This document shows, one piece after another, positions 57,248-64,000 of a stretch of DNA of 64,000 bases. The stretch lies in assembly GCA_037501455.1 (NCBI GenBank), contig CM074862.1, positions 62,713,501-62,777,500 on the forward strand. Reading direction: 5' to 3'. The DNA comes from Lantana camara (lineage: Eukaryota > Streptophyta > Magnoliopsida > Lamiales > Verbenaceae). Within the stretch, counting starts at the first letter, position 1. Every line of letters starts with the position of its first letter. The notes under the pieces are model-generated. The model saw nothing but the letters and a program-made list of their open reading frames with translations, did not search any database and was not told the DNA's origin. The translations under genes were made by a program, and so were the position numbers.

Positions 57248-59019
57248 TGTAACACCCGGAACGCTAGGTAGCCACATCCCCCGCACTATAGTTCAATCCA
57301 CATATGGAATAAACACCCATATATGAACCAAGCCTATAGCGAACGGGAGACAATAAAAGAACGACTCTCTAGCTAGGCAGGACTAACCCTCAATTAAATA
57401 CAAAGAGGCATAATCACTATTCATTCATTGTCATACTCATGTCTATCATTTCAAAATATACAATCCCCAAAGTCATAATTAAGCCATCCCTTAAGTATCA
57501 AAAGAGATATAACAATACATATACATTGGCATCCACAATGTACATGAAAATGAGACCCACAAGTGCTAGACCCACAAAAGTAACGACCGACTCGATCCTG
57601 CCTAGCAAGCACCCTGCAGATCTGAAAATGTGAGGTGTCAGTCTATAAAAGACTGAGTGAGGGGTTTATAATTATAAGCGCAATTACCATGCGAGTTATA
57701 ATCTCGGGTAAGATTTTATAAAAGAAAGAATATAAGTTCAAAGATAGAATAATTCCTTGCTCGAGATTACAACTAATCTAATTTACAATACAATCAATTC
57801 AATCAATCAGTGGCCCGACGAGTGAGGGTAAATCTCCAACCTTTCTCCAACTGTGTACAATAATTCAATTGATGATTGATTAGGTGATCAAGCAAACCAT
57901 TTAGAGTGCACAATTAGCAATTTCAATAATCCCTTCTTCCTCCGACTGATTGTAACGCCCCAGTTTTTTTAGTCGTATAGCATGATGTATGTGTTTATCA
58001 ATTTGCGCTAATTAATTGTTTATAAGTGTTTTATATATTTTGATTTTATAAATTTAATTTTATATTTAGAGGTTAAAGTGTAATTAATCATACCTTAATT
58101 AATATTAAATATATGTTAATTAGTTGGCATTGAAATCCTAATGTTATTAATATTAAATATATGTATTTAGCGTATTTTATTTTAAATTATATTAAATCTG
58201 TGCATATGATTTAATGAATATTAATTACATGCATTTTAAATTAAACTGTAATAATTTTGTGCATTTGAATTATATTAATAAAATTTGTACACTTTGATTT
58301 AAATGTGATTAAAACCGTGTACTTTGTTATTTCATTAAATTTGAAATTGAAAATGATGTTTTTTTTATGCATTTAATTTTTGTTATATTTTATGAATTCT
58401 TTGAATTTCTTTATGCATTGTTCATGAGTGTTATAAAAGTGCTTCGTTTTTATATGATTTGATATCGAAAATTCATGAAAATTTATTATGTTGTAGATTT
58501 ATGTGTTATGAACATGTTTACATGATCGTTTTATGTTTTCAATTTCGTTTGACGTGGTAACGAATTTATTTTGAATTGTGGAACCAAATCGGGGGCCAAC
58601 GGGCAATTAGCGCACCCTTAGTTCCGTATGTGATATCTTGAGCTAGGAAACTCAGATTTGAGTTTCGTCAACTTCCCTGAACTCGTAACGAAAATTTGAG
58701 TTCAATGAACTTAGCCTCATATTTTGCTAAGACCATTTGAACCCCCGAAATCTAACCGAAAACCGAAATGAATGCAAAACTACCACATTTTACCAAAAGA
58801 GCCATATCTTATTCAAACCTTGACCAAACTAACTATGGTTTGATTCTTTAGAACCCTAACTCAACCCTCTAACCAGAATTTATCACCCCAAACTGATATA
58901 ACTCTCATTACTTAGAGAAAATTCAGCCAAAACCTTCTCCTCTCCAGTTTTCCCAAAGCTCAAACCAACGCTTGGAGATTCAAGCACAAATCTCTTCCAA
59001 ACCTTCATTAATCAACAAG

Positions 59020-60379
59020 GTAAGCTTAGGGTTGTATTGTACATTCATTTAGAGTCATTTTTTTCCATTCATCCCCAAATTTGAGCTTACTTTGATGGAG
59101 TTTGATGATTATGAGTGAATAGTTAGGTTATAGATGAATTTCTTGATCTCTTGGATTCCTTGATGACTTTGATTGTTTTAAAGCTTGAAAGTGATCATCT
59201 TAACTCCCTTATTTCAATTATGATCATGTATTTTGTGGTAGTTGGCTATTAAATGAGTTACCCTTAATGAATTTATTATGAAATGCATGAAAATGGGACT
59301 GAATTCCTCCTCTCTCTCGATGTACTGGTGCTGTTGCGTTTTATGATAGTAATTGCCGTCAATTATGGATCATTTTTGCCTTGTTTGTTGCACCTACATA
59401 CCAGATCATGTTGAGTAGGAGTTGGAGTGGTTGTGCCTTGTTTTTGTGAGGTTTTGTCCCAGTTTTTGGCCTGGTTTTGCTGCTGTCAGCTGCTGCGTTC
59501 TCCTTGCTTTGATTGCTGTCAATTATCAGTCATTTATAGGAGTGGTTGATGCTATTTTGCTGCTTCATAACATGCCTTATGTTGCTGCTACCTGCTGCTA
59601 CTTTTTCATGACTTAAAACAGGGGAAAGCTTTGTTGTTTTGCTGCTGCGCTGCGTCTGTACTACAACTCCCCGGTCAGGGAGATTTTATACATGAATAAG
59701 GCCCGGCCGGGTAGTGTTATGCAGAAGCTACTGCATCTTCCTTCCTTCCTTATGCCTGCATGATTTATTGATGGTGCATGGTTTTTCTTTAGTTTATTGA
59801 TGCCTTTTTATTTTGTGTGTGTAAGTGTAAGGTAACGTATGTATATATATAAATGACTAAAATAATTACTTGTGCATGCATGTAGGTATTAATTGTGCAT
59901 GGTTTGAATTCATGCATGCATATGATTATTTATAAATATTGCATGCATGGGGATATACGTACATGCAAGTTTAAAGATAACTATATTGCATGCATGGTTT
60001 ATTTTTGTAAATGTTAGCATGCATGGTGATACGTATATATCATGTTCCTTCTAATTTCTAATTTTAAATTGAATGCATTTATTTTTCTATTTTCTAATTA
60101 TAAATGTGTTATAGTACGTGATATGACCGTTATTTGAATTCTTGAATTGAATTGTTATGAAATGTGTAAAGTTATGAACTTGATGAATATGAACGCTTCC
60201 TTGAACGAATGAATGACTCATGTATATGACTTAAATACGTTAATTGTGCACATGAACGTGTTCATTATATAATATGATCTCTTAGGCATTCATATCATGA
60301 TTCATTGCATGTCGTGCGTCATATATGGTTCATATAGAGTCTTGAGTCTCACGTTTGCACTGTGTCAATTCTTTTACAG
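59020..60379 (+). other. Predicted LTR intron 1 in solo LTR F (1360 nt)
   Basis: Donor AACAAG|GTAAGC is a near-perfect plant donor; acceptor CAATTCTTTTACAG has a good pyrimidine tract, with GTCTCAC at 60346-60352 upstream. A TAG|GG acceptor at 60388 is an alternative. The palindromes at 59667-59711 lie inside. Confidence 0.5.
59667..59711. repeat. Palindromes in solo LTR F
   Basis: ctccc-cggtca-gggag at 59667-59682 and cc-cggccg-gg at 59702-59711. Centres fit the shared core (cggtca is the reverse complement of tgaccg). Confidence 0.75.
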
Positions 60380-60462
60380 TTTCTCTAGGGCGGAGAAGCC
60401 GGGTTCATAGGACACTTTTGAGTCTCCTTTTCTTCTTGGTATTGTTGGAAAGAGGTGTACAG

Positions 60463-61183
60463 GTGGGTTTCTCTACTATTTAGATAAATGACCATATATA
60501 CTCCCAACGTGTAAAGATTTCGGCTAAAACTATTATCTGTATATAGAGTCGTTTTCAAGAGTAAATGATTTCAATGTAAAGCCTTTCTTTTATGAATCTA
60601 CCAAATGTTTTGGCGAGAAAAGAATTAATGTTATGCACAGAATGGAGCCCAGGGACTTGGTGTGAGTGGTCACCCAAGGAGGCATGGGCTGACGGTGAAC
60701 CTTCACACTAGTCCCACCAATGAACGGCGTAACCGAACCTCGTTAGGAGTTAGCGAGGAATGGACGCTGAGTGCTATCTAGGGAGTCATGTTCCCCTTTT
60801 GGCCAATGAATGGATGGTTCGGGCCGATCACCCGGCCATCATTCGGACGAAGAAGGCGTAAATGTTCATGAATATGCACAAAAGAATGTTATGCATTAAT
60901 GAGAGAAAGAAAGAAAGAATGTTTAATGAACTACACGAGGTGTTGGTTGGAGATAATGCACGCCCACTCGCCGGGCCACAAACGACCTAATGAAAAATGA
61001 ACGTTATAATCCCTTTTGATGACTTATTTATTCCACCCACTTGGGAAATGCTCTAAAAACCTCATTTGGGATTATAACTTGCATGTGAATGTTTGAATAT
61101 GGTTGTATATTCTACTTATGCCTCGTTTTATACCCACCAGTCTCGTGTAGACTGAACCCGGATTGTTTTCAGTGTTTTTGCAG
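60463..61183 (+). other. Predicted LTR intron 2 in solo LTR F (721 nt)
   Basis: Donor ACAG|GTGGGT, acceptor TTTTCAGTGTTTTTGCAG|GT. Branch-like CTGAAC follows the hairpin cagtct/agactg (61138-61154), about 28 nt before the acceptor. Length and position match intron 2 of the 28905-39054 element (755 nt). The exon between the introns is 74-83 nt. Confidence 0.55.
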
Positions 61184-62585
61184 GTTTGGAGTGCTAGGCG
61201 GGAAGTCAAGTTTATTTAGTCTTTCGGTTAAATCTGAGTCTGTCCAAGTGCCTATTGATTCATGATTTGTTTAAGTATGAAGCTGTAAGGTTGTATTAAT
61301 TGTTACATTTGTCATAAATTCAAGATAAGCTCACCGAAATAGAAGGAATCTGGATTTGAAGTTTTATGATTTTATCGAATTTCGGGATTAGGTACCTATG
61401 CTAGTTGAACCCGTTGTTAATTGCTTATCCTATTATGGATGTATGTATGTTTCTTCCGCATTAGTATTCTTTCTGTTTTATTGTCTCTTTGCTTGCGAAA
61501 GTTAGCTCCCGCCTAGCCTAGCGAGTGTGTTAGTCCCCGTTCGCCGGGATTTAGCTTGGGTATGGATTGTCCGTTTCATATTCGGGTCGGGTTTCGGTGC
61601 ATCCCCGCTCGGGTGCTACAGTGATGGTGGGATTGCAAGACCCTACCATCCAATCAATCTTGGCAGAGGGTACATGAATCCCTAAGCCCGGAACTCCTTT
61701 CCCCACTAATCTCCTAGTAGCTTCAGGGGTCATCCCAAATTGGTGAAGATAGTGCAAGAGTTACCTGTCAACCCAAGCTTTCCCGGTTGGCTCAATATAC
61801 TACCTTCGGGCCCACAGTGCAATATAATAACTCGCCAAAACAATCAATCAATCGGTACAATTCGGCAAATCTATTGTAAATCAATATGGTTTTGGAAATT
61901 ATAAATATATAGATACATTTTGGCCTAAAACATCACATAGGGTTGTATGGGTTCTATATATCTAGCAATTAAACCTCACCTGTGCCGATTAAATAACAAA
62001 GATACGGCTATAGAGCTTGCTCCTCGTCAATGGGAATACAATCTGTGTAAAAAGGGATAATTGTTCGTGAGACACGACTCGCATGAACCATTTACGACGC
62101 ACGACAAAGTTATGATCAATATGTCATGCAATAAGAATTAAGGAATGTCAAATAAAAGCATAATTATCATTAACCAAGCATATATATATCATATAATTCA
62201 CACACGGGAGCCAAGGAAGTGAAAGAAAAGCAATAAGAGAGGTTTTGGTGAAGTTTGGCAGAAACGGACAATTTTAGGAAATGCGCATGCTGTAGGAAAA
62301 CTGGAATATCTTGAGTTCTAGAAGTTGAAATTGAGTTTTTCTTATTGGGTATGAAACTAGACACAAAGATCTTCCCGATGATATATGGCTTATTTTCTAG
62401 TTGAAAGTGAGGAGAAAATGGCGTAAGCTTGAAGTTAGGTGAGTGCAGTTTTCCGGGAAAGTGCCGACACCTAAAAGAATTGATCATAACTCAGAAATGA
62501 GAAAATATATTGAGATGATTCTAATTGGAGGTTGTTCTAGTCTTCAAGAGGTTTTAAACGGTTCAAAAATCAGTTCAATCGGAGT

Positions 62586-62713
62586 TTGGATGAGGGAGTA
62601 CGCGGCCGGGGAAAGTACAAGGAAAAATTTACCCGGCTAGAGAAAAAGAGTGCAGAAAAACCCCCTGGACTAAAGTACCTGCCCGGGTACTTTTTAGTTC
62701 AAAATCTACCCAC
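62586..62713. repeat. Palindromes in solo LTR E
   Basis: aaagtacc-tgcccg-ggtacttt at 62672-62693 has 8-bp perfect arms around the same centre as the LTR C unit with arms gtgtccc. Decayed units with cggccg (near 62601), cccggctag (near 62631) and cccggtca (near 62703) flank it. Confidence 0.8.
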
Positions 62714-63798
62714 CCGGTCAGTCATTTTGGACAACAAAAACATAGCAGAAATAGGGGTTGCTCGAAGGGGAAAGGGGAGGAAGCAAAACCCATCACAAAC
62801 TTAACCAAAGAACTCCAAAACAATCATAAATCATGCTTATAACTGAAGTACATCAATTAGGCATCATATACTCCATGGAAACATGCTTTGATTCATAAGA
62901 ATTCATCCAACAAACCCATATATTTCCATAATCTCCAACTCTCACATAATCCATGAATTCATGCAAGCTTTTAAGTGTAATTATCCTAGGCATGCTTCTA
63001 ACCATGAATGAACAAGAAATCACATGATAATTATCAAACCCTACTTCATATAATCTCAAGAGATTCCATTAAATCCATCTACCTTAATGAAAGAAAGAAG
63101 AGGAGAAAGGATGGTATGATGATGATCCTTCAAAGCATGCAATTCCTCCTAAGATTTAGCTTGAAATGAGATGACATCTTCTTCCTTCTCTTGGTGTTTT
63201 GAAACGTGATTAAGTGTGTGTAAGTGTGTGTGATTTTGATGAAATGGGACGAATGGATTGCAAGAGATGAAATATATATGATATAATATGTATGTAGTGT
63301 AATGTATAGATATATAACTTATATGTATAAAGTAAAAGTAGATATTATGTATATAATATATATAAATGTGTATGTGTATATATGATGAGAGTGTAAAAGT
63401 CTTGCATGATTATCATTATTGCACTAGACCCTTATTACTTATTTAATTACATGTTAGAAGTGAGTGGAATGAGGGTGTAAATGCAATTATATTATATAAG
63501 GATCAAATGGATACATATATATATAATTTGTAGAAATATATAGTCAAGTATAAAATATCTATCTATGTATACATGATTCATTTATGTTATATTAATGCAA
63601 TTAAGTCCAGATTATGAAAATAGATCAAGTAAGGTCATATATAAGCAATTAGACACGTTATTATTTAATTCACGTAAATTCCACGTTAACGTTTATTTCA
63701 CATAAGTTTATGTAAACATAATGCATATAATGTTATGAAAATTACAACGTAACATATAATATCACATAATGATTGAATGGAAAAATCGGGGCGTTACA

Positions 63799-63859
63799 TA
63801 AACGCATAATAAAGTTGAAACGTGGCGTACCTTATACGTCGTACGAGCGGGATGTTACA
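63799..63859 (-). mobile_element. LTR fragment J, terminal piece
   Basis: Starts with the second TAAAC copy and ends GAGCGGGATGTTACA at 63859, the same terminus as 9435 and 51674. The bases after it, CAAGT, would be the TSD of the original insertion; its partner is lost. Confidence 0.85.
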
Positions 63860-64000
63860 CAAGTGGTCACATTTCATGCATAAATTTAAGGAATAACACT
63901 TAGGAAGGCAAGAGACTTCACAAAATTTCACAAACCCTTACTATTCATTCCAATATTCATAACTTAATCAATACCAAGCTAAACTCTGAAATCCATGGAT
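63860..64000. other. Unassigned AT-rich flank
   Basis: 141 bp to the window end with no match to any LTR here, no frame and no motif. It may be the DNA into which the outermost element inserted. Confidence 0.3.

Larger units (their letters stand above)
57951..61620 (+). mobile_element. Solo LTR F in opposite orientation (3670 bp)
   Basis: TGTAACGCCCCAG at 57951 to TCGGGTGCTACA at 61620, so coding orientation is plus. Flanks CTGAT (57946-57950) and GTGAT (61621-61625) are a TSD with one mismatch, within the CTCCGAGTGGTG-type module of LTR E. Closest to LTR A in sequence around 58560-58670. Splice-like signals can be read directly on the plus strand: AACAAG|GTAAGC at 59020, TTCTTTTACAG at 60379, CAG|GTGGGT at 60463, TGTTTTTGCAG at 61183. 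Confidence 0.92.
57248..63798 (-). mobile_element. Solo LTR E, split by solo LTR F
   Basis: TGTAACACCCGG at 57248 to CGGGGCGTTACA at 63798, with a perfect TSD TAAAC (57243-57247, 63799-63803). Own sequence is 57248-57950 and 61621-63798, about 2.88 kb, closest in layout to the LTR of 28905-39054. Signals on the minus strand: TATATAT at 63272-63279, donor AAG|GTAGAT at 63082, acceptor TTTTTACACAG at 62043 (GTCTCAC at 62067-62073), 63-nt exon, donor CAG|GTGAGG at 61979, hairpin 57639-57655, acceptor ACATTTTCAG at 57622. Confidence 0.92.

Noticed and set aside
62170..62487. 105-codon minus-strand frame in solo LTR E
   Set aside because: Lies in predicted intron 1 of a solo LTR, with no domain and no matching frame in related LTRs.

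Overview
The window looks like intergenic, heterochromatin-type DNA from a flowering plant, probably a eudicot. It is AT-rich and almost wholly made of nested LTR retrotransposons. Primer-binding sites match the plant initiator tRNA-Met (TGGTATCAGAGCC). I see no intact host gene, rRNA, tRNA or CRISPR. The only non-LTR coding trace is a decayed coiled-coil gene fragment with a plausible intron (39275-40222).

Layout. (1) 1-10560: an old plus-strand Tat-like Ty3/gypsy gag-protease remnant, split by two solo LTRs of about 3.8 and 4.0 kb (100-3908; 5470-9435). (2) 10560-12838: a truncated minus-strand gypsy element (start of gag, PBS, most of one LTR). (3) 12839-39274: an old Ty1/copia element (inverted LTR piece, non-coding interior, 3' LTR). 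Its 3' LTR is split by a younger copia element (19508-28762, target-site duplication AAAAC) and by a nearly intact gypsy chromovirus (28905-39054, duplication GGAAA). (4) 39275-40222: the decayed gene fragment. (5) 40223-49352: a gypsy derivative with two LTRs and a 1.9-kb interior. (6) 49353-63859: broken LTRs of the same family as 5470-9435, carrying solo LTRs at 52499-56453 and 57248-63798; the latter contains a further solo LTR in opposite orientation (57951-61620).

Age order by eye: the gypsy LTR pair (28905-39054) differs at about 21 substitutions and 2 indels in 2.68 kb. The copia pair differs at about 32 substitutions in 1.95 kb. Other elements are older. The gypsy element keeps gag with two zinc knuckles, protease, RT, RNase H and integrase, broken only by one frameshift and one nonsense codon. 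The copia element keeps LTRs, PBS and PPT but has no reading frame.

The main discovery candidate is the shared design of the gypsy LTRs. Read in coding orientation, most carry the same series: donor AAG|GT, an array of short palindromes, an acceptor with an upstream CTCAC box, a tiny exon (52-90 nt), a second donor AG|GTGAGG, a small hairpin whose 3' arm runs into a branch-point-like CTRAY, an acceptor, about 430 nt to the LTR end, then PBS and gag. This predicts two introns inside the LTR itself. The palindromes share a 6-nt core YGNCCG but have arms that differ between elements and remain complementary. A covarying hairpin also sits next to the polypurine tract. All of this is read by eye and needs transcript data.
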